Positions 1 through 8,669 of a stretch of 19,274 nt of DNA are shown here, piece after piece. Under the pieces are notes generated by a model. It saw only the letters and a program-made list of their open reading frames with translations. It did no database searches and was not told the origin of the DNA. The translations under genes were made by a program, and so were the position numbers. The stretch is from NCBI GenBank assembly GCA_002699335.1, contig PACG01000097.1:120637-139910 (forward strand), given 5' to 3'. The stretch's first letter is position 1, and each line of letters begins with the position of its first letter. This stretch comes from Candidatus Poribacteria bacterium. Lineage in GTDB: Bacteria > Poribacteria > WGA-4E > UBA9662.

Positions 1-1212
1 TGTACATTCGAGTATCCAAATCTTTATTCGGTGCGCTTGAACAGTGCAGATTTGGTGCTCAACGGCCAGACGATGTCGAACCCCGCTGACCAGACCCAGA
101 AGTCTATTCTTGACACTCAGTCACTTTTATCCTCGACGGGATTGGGAGTTGGCACCATCGGAGATAATTCGATGAGTTGGACACCATTGCAAGGAGAACT
201 ACGAGGGAGTATCACCATTGATCAGGGACAATACGAGCAACGTTGGGAGGATATCGTCGCTATATGGTCGGGCCGTTCGGGGGATACGGCCTTAAGACAA
301 TTAGTGTCTGAACTTCCATTCTGGCAAAACCTGAAACTCAACCTAGAAATTTTAGCGCCTGAAAATGTGAAGTTGATCTCAGAGTTTGGCGATGTCGAAA
401 TTGAGACGGCGATCAATGGGCAGTTGGATGGACCGATCTGGCAACCGATTTTTAAGGGAAGAGTCGACCTTTTACAAGGCGAATTCTCTTTCTTTGCCAT
501 CGACCAACCTTTTAAAATCCTGGAGGGCTCCTATATTGAGAATGGCGAAGTTTACTCTCAACCCTCCCCGCCAAAGCAAGGATCGGAGGATCAATTCGTT
601 TTCAATCCCAAATATAGTATTTTAACCGAAACAACACAACCGATTCGTAACGTTGACCTTGTTACTGTCGATGGCCAGATCCGCAACCGTGACTTGGTCA
701 TTCGAGCCAACTTGAGTGGATACCTGAATGAGAAGCATAACCCTGTGCTATCAGCAGAGGTTTTGGAAAAAGAGTTGGGAGAAGAGTATCGGCTGGATCA
801 AAAGCAAATCCTCTCGATTTTGACATTAGGCATGGTCGATCCTTCAACCCTGACAGCCTCTTCTGTCAGCGGTGTCAGTGCGGTGGTTGGAGGAGTTGGT
901 GATCAGTTTTCGCCTATGGTCTCCAGTTTTTTCCTACAGCAAGGGCAGCGTTACGTCGGCGGACGTATTGCCAAGATGGTCGGATTTCGGCAAACTCGTT
1001 TCAACCTTAACCCTAATGAATTTGAATCTTCTCGCTTTCTACTTACCAAAGAAATTTCCAGTCGGTTGGTACTAACCTATTCTTCCACTTTCCAACTTCA
1101 TACCGAACCTCGAATTGAGATTGAGTACGAACTAGGTAAGAATTTCGCCATCAAAGGAGAGCGAAACGAAGGGAAGTTTGGTGTTGATCTGAAAGTTGAA
1201 AAGAAGTTCTAA
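1..1212 (+). CDS. TamB-like translocation/assembly module protein, C-terminal part (5' truncated by window)
   Basis: The reading frame is open from base 1 through a GTG at 31 to the stop at 1210-1212, so the GTG is probably internal and the gene starts before the window. About 403 residues are visible. They are rich in beta-strand repeats of the form 'GxLDGPxWxPxFxGRVDLLQGEF', typical of the DUF490/TamB C-terminal domain, and end in an amphipathic segment finishing in Lys-Lys-Phe, as expected for a chain that docks in an Omp85 barrel. TamB-family proteins are anchored in the inner membrane, span the periplasm and work with an Omp85 partner in outer-membrane protein or lipid transport. The next gene, on the same strand, is such an Omp85 protein, which supports the call. 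The N-terminal anchor cannot be checked here. Confidence 0.85.
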   Translation, partial: CTFEYPNLYSVRLNSADLVLNGQTMSNPADQTQKSILDTQSLLSSTGLGVGTIGDNSMSWTPLQGELRGSITIDQGQYEQRWEDIVAIWSGRSGDTALRQLVSELPFWQNLKLNLEILAPENVKLISEFGDVEIETAINGQLDGPIWQPIFKGRVDLLQGEFSFFAIDQPFKILEGSYIENGEVYSQPSPPKQGSEDQFVFNPKYSILTETTQPIRNVDLVTVDGQIRNRDLVIRANLSGYLNEKHNPVLSAEVLEKELGEEYRLDQKQILSILTLGMVDPSTLTASSVSGVSAVVGGVGDQFSPMVSSFFLQQGQRYVGGRIAKMVGFRQTRFNLNPNEFESSRFLLTKEISSRLVLTYSSTFQLHTEPRIEIEYELGKNFAIKGERNEGKFGVDLKVEKKF

Positions 1213-1340
1213 CATCAGAACAATACTGAACCCGCAGTACTCTGGTATCGTATAGGATTGAGAATCCATCTTTGCCCCCGACCCAGCGGATGTATCCGCT
1301 CATACTTTGGCTCTTGATCGGAGGGATTCAAAATTTAGAC

Positions 1341-4300
1341 ATGCGCACCAAGCGGACGATGACGCTAACTTTTCCTATAACTGGCTCGACTTCAGTTAGC
1401 GGCCATCTGCTTCTTACCTGCTGGTTACTTATCTATTTGCCCAGCCGGTTTCTGTGGGCTGATCTTATCCATCCTGATCCAGCAGATAACCCAACCCCAG
1501 ATAGCAAACTGAATCTAACTAACTTTAGTTGGCACGGGCATACACCGGCTTTAGTTAGCGTACTCTATACACCAACCTCTGGTGGGCTCGCTCCCAACGG
1601 GCCTGTGGTCTCCGAAATTCGATACAGTTTAAACGGAGAAGTAATCGATGACGAAATCGTTTTAGAGAGATTGAGCCAACGCACCGAAGTTAAAGTTGGT
1701 GCGCCGGTGTTGCGCTATCAGGTCCGTCGGAGTATCGAGGCAATCTACCGGCTAGGCCAGTATGCACAAATTACAGCTTTACATTTTCCCGCTGATAGCC
1801 CGGATCATGCGATTTTGGTGTTTCAGATGACCAGTCGGAAACAGTGTGGGAAAGTTGAGTTAGTTTTTGGAGCTGGCAGTCGAAAGAGAGCACAACTGAG
1901 TACGGATTTGTGCCGTGCAATCCTGCACTCTCGTTCTGGTATCGGTTACACGCCCGACACGGTCGCCGGTGATATCGAACGGCTCAAGTCGTTGCATCGA
2001 GAACACGGTTACTTTGGCGCCAGAGTGTATAGTAGTGTTGAGGAAACAAGCGCGCCAACTATCAATCTTCGCTTTCATATCGATGCAGGCAAACCGACAA
2101 CCATCAACCGACTTCGGTTTACAGGCAACCAAAACCTGAAAATACGAACGTTATCCAAATTGATCAAGAGCAAAACAGGTGTAATTTACAATCAACGTAC
2201 CCTGACACAAGACGTGGACACACTTGCGCGCAAGTACAGACAGCAAGGCTATTTAACTGTTAAAATTGAAGTCGTCGAGCAATACCGGCAAACTGAAAAT
2301 CAAATTGGACTGAACTTCCACATTCAAGAGGGGCCATTAGTCATCTTTCGAGGAGAATCCAACCTCAAAGATGTGTTCTTGATGTGGAAGGAAGTGGTAA
2401 AAGAGATTAACCTTTACCGGCAAGACAACTATTCCTCTTTTACCTTACGTGGAAATGCAAGACGAATCCGGCAGTTCTACCAGCAAAGAGGATACTTAGA
2501 TCCGCAGGTTACCTATCAAATCAACTACCATAGCAGTCACGAGCCACTCAATGAAGGCAAACCGGAACAGGTTGAGGTCGTCTTCAGAATTGAGACCGAC
2601 CCTCCACCGATTATTGACAGTATAACTCTAGTCGGAAATCAAGCCTTTAGCTACAATCAACTCCTGGCTAATATTACAATGCGACCTCAGCAGAAGTTGA
2701 GGGCCTGGATTGGTGCGCTTTTGCCGTGGCGGACGAGACAAAGTTTTTTTAATCCCGTCGTTTTCGAACAAGATCGGCGTGCAATAGAATTGTTCTATCG
2801 GCGATACGGCTTTAATGGGGTTGCTGTTAACAACCAAAAAGAGCTGGATAACCAAAATCGACTTCATCTGACTTTTACTTGCCAGGAAGGCAAACAGCAA
2901 TTTGTCCAATCCGTTCAGTTGGAGGGAAATACTGTTTTTATTGGAGATGACATCCATCAGTGGTTAAAAGTTAAGCCTGGCACAGTTTATAATACAGATT
3001 TAGTGACACAAGACCAGCTACTTTTACAATCCAAATACGACGAGATAGGCTATATCTATGCTATCGTTGCCCCTATTTACGAAAGCGAAAATGAAGTTTT
3101 GCGCTACCAGATTAGCGAGAAACAGTCGGTCAAGATGGGGGCACTCTCCATTTCAGGTAATCTACAGACCAAGTCACAAGTGCTGGCCAGAGAATTTGAA
3201 ACCTTAGACCTCCAGCAAGGCGGAACCTTGAGCTTAAGTCAATTGGATCAGATCAAGCAACGCCTGTTTATGTTGGGTTTATTCAGGAGTGTTGAGATTG
3301 ATTTGCCAAATCTGAGACAACAGAAGGAAATTCTGGATGTCTACCTCTCAGTCGATGAAAAAAAGACACGCGGCGTCAGCTTGAGTGGCGGCTACAACCC
3401 ACTAGATCGGTTGCGTGCTACGGTTGAATTAGTGGACTATAACCTCTACGGGAGAAACTTACGTTTTGGAATGAAGGTTCGCATTAGCAGACGTGGCAAT
3501 CTATATGAAGCTACGCTGGTCGAACCCTGGTTCATTGGCAAAACAATCGGAACCTTCCGGCTGTTTGAGGACAATTTAGAGGAACGGGAGAGCGTTCGTG
3601 CTAGGGGAGGAACCATCAACTTAGCCAAGCGAACTACTAGCCTATACAGCAACCTGGCACTACAGTATAAGTATCAAGAACTACAGTATCAAACAGAATG
3701 GGAAAGTACGGCAAAGCCCGCGAAGCCTGACAATCTAGACAAAATCGAAGCGACTAGTACGACTGTCAGCAGTTTAGGGGTTTCGTTCCGGCGAGATAAC
3801 CGGGATCGGTTCTTAGATCCAGAAAACGGTTGGTTGAACGAACTAGCAGTCGAATATGCAGGTGGTTTTATTGGAGGTGAAACCAGTTTCATCAAATTGA
3901 CCACCGACCATCGGTATTTCCGGAAAATCTATGGATTGGTTTTAGCTAACGCCGTTCGAGCAGGATATGCCGAAGGTTTGCGAGCCAACCGCGAAAATCC
4001 GATTATCTCTTTTGAGCGATTCTATGCTGGTGGGTCAACTACTGTTAGGGGATATGACGAACGGTCTCTAGGTCCGGCCGATACCCGGAGAGGTGATGTG
4101 ATGTTGGTCTTAAATTCCGAATTGCGTTTTCCTATCTACAAACCAGTCAATGGAACTTTCTTCTTTGACGCAGGTAATATCTGGGATCGACTCCCAGATA
4201 TTAGTACGATACCGTTGAGAATAGCTATCGGTATTGGCTTGCGGATGGATACCCCCCTAGGGCCAGTTCGCTTTGACTATGCTTACCCCTTCGCAACCAC

Positions 4301-4361
4301 GGAAAGTTTGGCTACTCGCCCACAAACTAGGACTTACTTGGAATTAGGCCAAGCGTTTTGA
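1341..4361 (+). CDS. BamA/TamA (Omp85) family outer-membrane assembly protein with about seven POTRA-like repeats
   Basis: From the ATG at 1341 the product has 1006 residues. A signal peptide covers about residues 1-40 (basic start, hydrophobic core, cleavage after Leu-Trp-Ala). Repeated POTRA-like units follow at roughly 89-166, 170-250, 253-331, 332-422, 423-518, 519-595 and 596-674; several show the 'xxGNxxxxxxxL' and 'YxxxGY' signatures. The beta-barrel occupies about 680-1006 and contains the Omp85 motif FYAGGSTTVRGY (about 894-905) and a C-terminal GPVRFDYAYPF strand. Omp85 proteins fold or insert substrates at the outer membrane. Escherichia coli BamA has five POTRAs and TamA three, so this protein is long. 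It lies 128 bases after the TamB-like gene, suggesting a TAM-like pair. The frame is open back to a TTG at 1272, and an ATG at 1290 is also possible; GGAGGG at 1320-1325 is rather far from 1341, so the start is uncertain. Confidence 0.9.
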   Translation: MRTKRTMTLTFPITGSTSVSGHLLLTCWLLIYLPSRFLWADLIHPDPADNPTPDSKLNLTNFSWHGHTPALVSVLYTPTSGGLAPNGPVVSEIRYSLNGEVIDDEIVLERLSQRTEVKVGAPVLRYQVRRSIEAIYRLGQYAQITALHFPADSPDHAILVFQMTSRKQCGKVELVFGAGSRKRAQLSTDLCRAILHSRSGIGYTPDTVAGDIERLKSLHREHGYFGARVYSSVEETSAPTINLRFHIDAGKPTTINRLRFTGNQNLKIRTLSKLIKSKTGVIYNQRTLTQDVDTLARKYRQQGYLTVKIEVVEQYRQTENQIGLNFHIQEGPLVIFRGESNLKDVFLMWKEVVKEINLYRQDNYSSFTLRGNARRIRQFYQQRGYLDPQVTYQINYHSSHEPLNEGKPEQVEVVFRIETDPPPIIDSITLVGNQAFSYNQLLANITMRPQQKLRAWIGALLPWRTRQSFFNPVVFEQDRRAIELFYRRYGFNGVAVNNQKELDNQNRLHLTFTCQEGKQQFVQSVQLEGNTVFIGDDIHQWLKVKPGTVYNTDLVTQDQLLLQSKYDEIGYIYAIVAPIYESENEVLRYQISEKQSVKMGALSISGNLQTKSQVLAREFETLDLQQGGTLSLSQLDQIKQRLFMLGLFRSVEIDLPNLRQQKEILDVYLSVDEKKTRGVSLSGGYNPLDRLRATVELVDYNLYGRNLRFGMKVRISRRGNLYEATLVEPWFIGKTIGTFRLFEDNLEERESVRARGGTINLAKRTTSLYSNLALQYKYQELQYQTEWESTAKPAKPDNLDKIEATSTTVSSLGVSFRRDNRDRFLDPENGWLNELAVEYAGGFIGGETSFIKLTTDHRYFRKIYGLVLANAVRAGYAEGLRANRENPIISFERFYAGGSTTVRGYDERSLGPADTRRGDVMLVLNSELRFPIYKPVNGTFFFDAGNIWDRLPDISTIPLRIAIGIGLRMDTPLGPVRFDYAYPFATTESLATRPQTRTYLELGQAF

Positions 4362-4497
4362 ATTGAGAATTGAGAAGTCCACCCTCGACCGTCCTGGGGA
4401 AAACTGAAGGCATTAAGGTCTTCAGCGCCGCAGAATTTAAAATCCCAGACCGGCGGTTCAGATTAACACGATTGATTTAATCTCCGAGGGTACAAAG

Positions 4498-4596
4498 GTG
4501 AGAGTATACGTCGCTGGAATTACCTTGGGTGGCGCACTGGCTGTTGAATCGGCAGGAAAACTTGCTACAACATGGGGAGCTATCAAAAAGAAATGA
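4498..4596 (+). CDS. possible small ORF of 32 codons, or tail of a decayed gene
   Basis: A GTG at 4498 lies 7 bases after GAGGG (4486-4490) and opens a 32-codon frame ending in TGA at 4594-4596. The peptide has a short hydrophobic stretch (Val-Tyr-Val-Ala-Gly-Ile-Thr-Leu-Gly-Gly-Ala-Leu) and ends Thr-Thr-Trp-Gly-Ala-Ile-Lys-Lys-Lys. The same frame is open upstream to about 4441, so this could equally be the last piece of a lost gene. It sits just before the GH117-like pseudogene in a decaying region. I do not recognise the family and assign no function. Confidence 0.25.
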   Translation: MRVYVAGITLGGALAVESAGKLATTWGAIKKK

Positions 4597-4647
4597 ATCA
4601 AGGTTCTGTCGCCAAAGGCTATCGTCCGAGGAGGAAGATAAAGATAA

Positions 4648-5567
4648 ATGAATAAAATGAGAGCATTTCCTGCCGAGAGACTACTTAAAAACCTTACTAA
4701 CCGGCCACTAGCGCTGCGATAAAGCGTTTTGTTTCCGATGATTCACAAAATAACTTCTACACGCTATTCCCCTACTCGCCGGCGCACGGACTCGGACTGG
4801 GCATGGGCCGAGGGATGCGTCAAACGTGATCAAGGTTAATGAACTCTACTACGTTTGGTATACCCGTATCTCGGGCACAACACCAGTGGTTGTAGTAGAC
4901 TAGTCTGAAACGCAACGTTCATCCCGCGGGGATCTAGCTGAAATCTGGTACGCAACCAGTACCGACGGCGTAAAACGGATTGAACGTGGTCGGGCGGTTG
5001 CGCCCGGACAGAAGGGCATGTTCGACGACCGTAGCGTCTTCACCACCAATATCTTAGTGGTTAGGGTATGTACTATCTTGTCTACCAAGCTGTCAGCGCA
5101 CTAAGAATGCCATCGCCATGGCTTGGGCACAATTACCCAATGGACTATGGGAGAAACTGGCCGAGCCAGTTCTGCGCATAGGTGGTAACGGTGGTGTATG
5201 GAAAGGAGGCGAAGGAGATGCCAGTATACACTGGACCAAAGTAGGAGAAGAGGTGAGCGGACCACATGAAGGTGCACGAGCCACAGACGCTACCGCGGTT
5301 CGGCAAGTACTGGCTTTAACTACAAGAGGCAACAGATCGGTCACCATCCGTATGACTCTAAGTGGAAGCCATCGCTGATCATCTGGAAGGTCCCTACATC
5401 AAACATCCCCCTGAATCTCGTTACCAACAGCGGACACGAAGTTTGGGTTTGGCCGCATGGCCTAAGAGTAGCGGGGATGGTCGATTGGGTAGGTACTGAG
5501 AAGAACACCGATTCAATACTAGGACGGCGGCGTGAACTTTGAAGTCTTCGTTGCTGTCTTTTTGTGA
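4648..5567 (+). pseudogene. decayed GH117-type glycoside hydrolase (five-bladed beta-propeller, GH43-like fold)
   Basis: No single frame is open, but consecutive pieces in different frames read as one family. From ATG 4648 (after GAGGAGGAAG at 4628-4637) the order is: N-terminal piece; from 4716 a piece with NNFYTLFPYSP; from 4814 a piece with NVIKVNELYYVWYTR, an in-frame TAG at 4901, then EIWYATSTDG and FDDRSVFT; from 5068 MYYLVYQAV; from 5106 IAMAWAQLPNGLWEKL and GGVWKGG; from 5269 KVHEP; from 5318 YDSKWK, TNSGHEVWVWP and TEKNT; from 5523 DGGVNFEV, stopping at 5565-5567. The order and motifs fit the family that includes GH117 alpha-1,3-(3,6-anhydro)-L-galactosidases and uncharacterised relatives. 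At least six frame changes plus one stop mean it is dead. Substrate cannot be inferred, and a broader GH43/GH32-like label is the alternative. Confidence 0.75.
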
Positions 5568-5591
5568 TTTTTACCCGTGCTGAGCATAAAG

Positions 5592-5621
5592 CTGACTTTA
5601 GCCGAACTTTTTTGTTACAAT
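5592..5621 (+). promoter_or_regulatory. candidate sigma70-type promoter for the CotH unit
   Basis: CTGACT at 5592-5597 and TACAAT at 5616-5621 are separated by 18 bases, about 45 bases before the first ATG of the CotH gene. The -10 box is good and the -35 box is moderate. No experimental support; the site lies just after the end of the dead hydrolase gene, where the live unit needs a promoter. Confidence 0.35.
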
Positions 5622-5665
5622 ATCGTCTCAATCTTAGTGAGAATTAAAATTGATCTCTAAGTTAA

Positions 5666-7999
5666 ATGCGAGAGAATTGGAGTATGAAACAAGCGAAATC
5701 ATCCAAACCGCCGCTGAAATCAGCATATTTAACCGTATTGCTCTTTACCATCTTATACTCGATGGTTATTGATGTATCAATTACCGTCAGTTGGGCAGAG
5801 CAAGAATCGGTAGAACCAACATCCGCTTTAGATCCTGAACAGAAAAGATTTGATCTGAATAATGATGGAGAACTAGATCAGCGAGAAGTCGACCTTCTGT
5901 TGGAGGTCGTTATGAAGGAGATATTCACAGGCCAATCGATTTCGCCGGACGAGATTCGCTCTATGTTGAGGGGAGGGCGAGGCGGAAGACCTAGTTTTCC
6001 CGGCATGCGCCAGCATCAAGATCTGATTCCGCGTTTTGATGCGGATCAAAATGGCAGGTTAAATCCAACGGAGCGACAACTGGCACGACAAGCTATTCAA
6101 CAGGAGAGAGACGGTCCTGCCGATCCTCGTCCGTCAGGTAAATCAGGTGCGACTAAAACTACTCTGGCTGCGGACCTGCAAGCCAGCACAGAGCTAACGT
6201 CAAATCTGCAAACAGGTTTATATGATGTAAGTGTATTACGAACTATTTTTCTCCGCTTTCCCAACCAAGATTGGTATCAAGAACTAGGGGATTTTTATCG
6301 TACTGATGTCGACCTACCCGCAGATCTGATTGTCGACGGTCAGCTTTACCCCAAAGTGGGAGTTCGTGTAAGAGGAAACTCCTCTTACTTTGGAATTCGT
6401 GATTCTGAGAAAAAGTCGTTTAATTTATCCATCGATTTTGCTGACCCGGATCAACGTTTGTTGGACTACAAAACGCTTAATCTGCTAAATGGTCATGCTG
6501 ACCCATCGTTCCTGCGTGAAGTCTTATACACATACATCAGTCGCCACTACATTCCAGCCCCCAAAGCCAATTTTGTCAAGTTGATCATTAACGGCGAAAA
6601 CTGGGGGATCTATATTAACCAGCAACAGTTCAACAAGGATTTTTTGCAAGATCAATTCGGTACTCGTCAAGGCGTTCGCTGGAAGGTCTCACCGGGCAGA
6701 GGTGGTCGCCGCAGCCTGACCGACAACGGTTCTGAAATAGACGATTATCGAGAAGTATATCAACTTAAAACGAACTTGACGACTGAGGAAGAGACGGTTG
6801 CCTGGCAAAACTTAATCCAATTCTGTCAAATTCTCAATCACACACCCGCTCAGGAGTTGGAAGCTAAACTTAAACCAGTTCTGGCCATCGACCAAACCCT
6901 TTGGTATCTGGCATTAGAAAATGTGTTTATCGATGGCGACGGCTATATTAGTCGTGGTAGCGACTACGCTGTTTATCAGGATCCTGAAGGGAAATTTCGG
7001 CTTATCCCGTACGACAGCAACGAAACCTTTCGCTTTGCCAGTGGCGGCGGTCCCAACTCATGGCCAGACAATAACCCAATGCTAGATCCTCTTGGACACC
7101 ATGACAACCCGGATCGGCCCCTAATCAGTCGTCTGTTGTCAATTCCACGTTTGCGGAACAAGTACCTTTCCTATGTCAAAACCCTGACTGTTGAGTGGTT
7201 GGATTGGGAAAAATTAAGTCCTATCATCCAGGCTTATCGAAAGTTAATTCAGGCTGAAGTTGAAGCCGACGACAAGAAACTCTACAGTTACCAGGTCTTT
7301 ACCGGCAACGCTCTTGAAGGCGATGCCGCCGACAACAGGCCGTTCCCACCACCCGATATCTCCCTCGGTGGTGGTCGGGAACGAGGTCCTGGTCGCGGTC
7401 CCGGTGAAGGGAAAGCGCCCAGTTTAAAGAGATTTGCTCAGGAACGGCAGGCATTTCTACTCGATCATTCTGTTCTGCGAGATTTAGAACCGATAGGGGA
7501 TCATCAAATCGCAAACTGCCAATTGGCGGAACCGACCGCCACTTCGATGATGGCCATACCTTTGGTGGTAATCAACGAACTAATGGCAGATAACACCGAA
7601 ACCATCTCAGATCCACAAGGTAAGTTTGACGATTGGATCGAACTCTACAATAGAGATGAGAAATCGGTCGACCTATCAGGGATGTATCTAACCGACAACA
7701 ACCAAAATTTGCGCAAATGGCCTTTCCCCGCACACACTAAAATAACGGGTAAAGGTTATTTGTTGATTTGGTTGGATGAAGACGGCAAGTCGAAGTCGGA
7801 GTTACACGCCAATTTCAAGCTGTCGAAAAACGGCGAATCTGCCTGTTTGATCGACACCGATGCCAACGGCAATCGAGTTCTGGATAGCGTCACTTTCGGA
7901 AAACAGAAGCCGAATGTTGCACTGGGACGTCAACCTGACGGTACTGGTGAATTCAACCCCATTTCCGCTAGTCCTAACCAGCCAAATACCGGATCATAA
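5666..7999 (+). CDS. secreted CotH kinase family protein with EF hands and C-terminal lamin-tail domain
   Basis: 777 codons from ATG 5666; an in-frame ATG at 5684 is also likely, because it begins a cleaner signal peptide (basic start, hydrophobic core, then Ser-Trp-Ala before Glu-Gln at about residue 45). Two EF-hand loops follow, DLNNDGELDQRE (63-74) and DADQNGRLNPTE (125-136), pointing to calcium binding outside the cytoplasm. The CotH kinase-like domain spans about 190-560, with VRVRGNSS, YKTLNLLNG, APKANFVKLIING and the acidic DGDGY...SDYAVY...PYDSNETF block. Gly/Arg-rich linkers occur at 102-110 and 568-582. Residues about 633-777 form a lamin-tail-like beta domain (INELMADN, DDWIELYN). 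CotH of Bacillus spore coats is an atypical protein kinase; the target here is unknown. The stop is one base before the DUF4956 start, so the genes are co-transcribed. Confidence 0.88.
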   Translation: MRENWSMKQAKSSKPPLKSAYLTVLLFTILYSMVIDVSITVSWAEQESVEPTSALDPEQKRFDLNNDGELDQREVDLLLEVVMKEIFTGQSISPDEIRSMLRGGRGGRPSFPGMRQHQDLIPRFDADQNGRLNPTERQLARQAIQQERDGPADPRPSGKSGATKTTLAADLQASTELTSNLQTGLYDVSVLRTIFLRFPNQDWYQELGDFYRTDVDLPADLIVDGQLYPKVGVRVRGNSSYFGIRDSEKKSFNLSIDFADPDQRLLDYKTLNLLNGHADPSFLREVLYTYISRHYIPAPKANFVKLIINGENWGIYINQQQFNKDFLQDQFGTRQGVRWKVSPGRGGRRSLTDNGSEIDDYREVYQLKTNLTTEEETVAWQNLIQFCQILNHTPAQELEAKLKPVLAIDQTLWYLALENVFIDGDGYISRGSDYAVYQDPEGKFRLIPYDSNETFRFASGGGPNSWPDNNPMLDPLGHHDNPDRPLISRLLSIPRLRNKYLSYVKTLTVEWLDWEKLSPIIQAYRKLIQAEVEADDKKLYSYQVFTGNALEGDAADNRPFPPPDISLGGGRERGPGRGPGEGKAPSLKRFAQERQAFLLDHSVLRDLEPIGDHQIANCQLAEPTATSMMAIPLVVINELMADNTETISDPQGKFDDWIELYNRDEKSVDLSGMYLTDNNQNLRKWPFPAHTKITGKGYLLIWLDEDGKSKSELHANFKLSKNGESACLIDTDANGNRVLDSVTFGKQKPNVALGRQPDGTGEFNPISASPNQPNTGS

Positions 8000-8000
8000 A

Positions 8001-8669
8001 ATGACTGAATTACAGGAGATCTGGCAACAGATCCTGGCCCCCTATTCGTTACTGAGTATCTTCTCGATTCTACTACGGTTGCTACTGGCCTTTCTACTGG
8101 GTTCGATGGTTGCCATCGTCTACCGTTGGACGCATCAATCGATCGCTAATACATCCTTTACCGATACATTGGTGATGTTATGTATGCTGATCGCTATCGT
8201 GATGGTGGTAATCGGTGATAGTGTGGCTCGTGCCTTCAGTTTGGTCGGCGCCTTATCCATCATTCGTTTTCGTACCGTGGTCCGAGACCCAAGGGATATT
8301 GCTTTTGTCTTTTTCGCTCTAGCAGTTGGCATGGGGATCGGTGCAGGCAACCAGCTGGCCGCCATTACTGGCACCTTTGTCATTAGTTTGATTGTAATGG
8401 GAATTACTTATTTTCGAGGAATTGCAGTCGAGAAAGGCGAGTTTATTTTAGAATTGACCATTTTGCCGGAGGCGGAAGACTCAATCTATCAACCTATTTT
8501 CAGCCAGATGCTGTCTACCTATCGTCAGACCAGTCAGGCAATAAGCAAATCGGGGAACATGAAGTTGGAATTTTACGTTCGATTAAAAGACCCTGTGCTT
8601 TGGGCAAAATTCGCCCAGCAACTTCGTCAACAAGAGCAGATCTCGTCGGTCAGTATAGCAGAAAATTGA
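8001..8669 (+). CDS. DUF4956 family integral membrane protein
   Basis: The ATG at 8001 follows the CotH stop codon (7997-7999) by one base, and this tight coupling decides the start although the frame is open upstream. The 222-residue product has hydrophobic segments at about 12-38, 51-72, 77-86 and 98-135, with the DUF4956 core SLVGALSIIRFRTVVRDPRD followed by IAFVFFALAVGMGIGAGNQ. The C-terminal 80 residues are soluble and mixed alpha/beta in character. The biochemical role of DUF4956 is not known. In many genomes it neighbours CotH proteins and VTC-type polyphosphate polymerase domains; here CotH is present but no VTC domain protein is visible. The protein probably sits in the inner membrane and may work with the secreted CotH protein. 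Confidence 0.88.
   Translation: MTELQEIWQQILAPYSLLSIFSILLRLLLAFLLGSMVAIVYRWTHQSIANTSFTDTLVMLCMLIAIVMVVIGDSVARAFSLVGALSIIRFRTVVRDPRDIAFVFFALAVGMGIGAGNQLAAITGTFVISLIVMGITYFRGIAVEKGEFILELTILPEAEDSIYQPIFSQMLSTYRQTSQAISKSGNMKLEFYVRLKDPVLWAKFAQQLRQQEQISSVSIAEN

Noticed and set aside
4358..4377. Tandem GAATTGA repeat after the BamA stop codon
   Set aside because: Only two short copies; not enough to call a repeat family or regulatory site.
5118..5378. Open frame of 86 codons on the plus strand
   Set aside because: It is one frame-piece of the GH117-like pseudogene (IAMAW, GGVWKGG) that runs out of family similarity near 5260, not an independent gene.
5093..5631. Two minus-strand open frames over the hydrolase remnant
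   Set aside because: They are antisense to readable plus-strand family motifs and have low-complexity, unfamily-like sequence.
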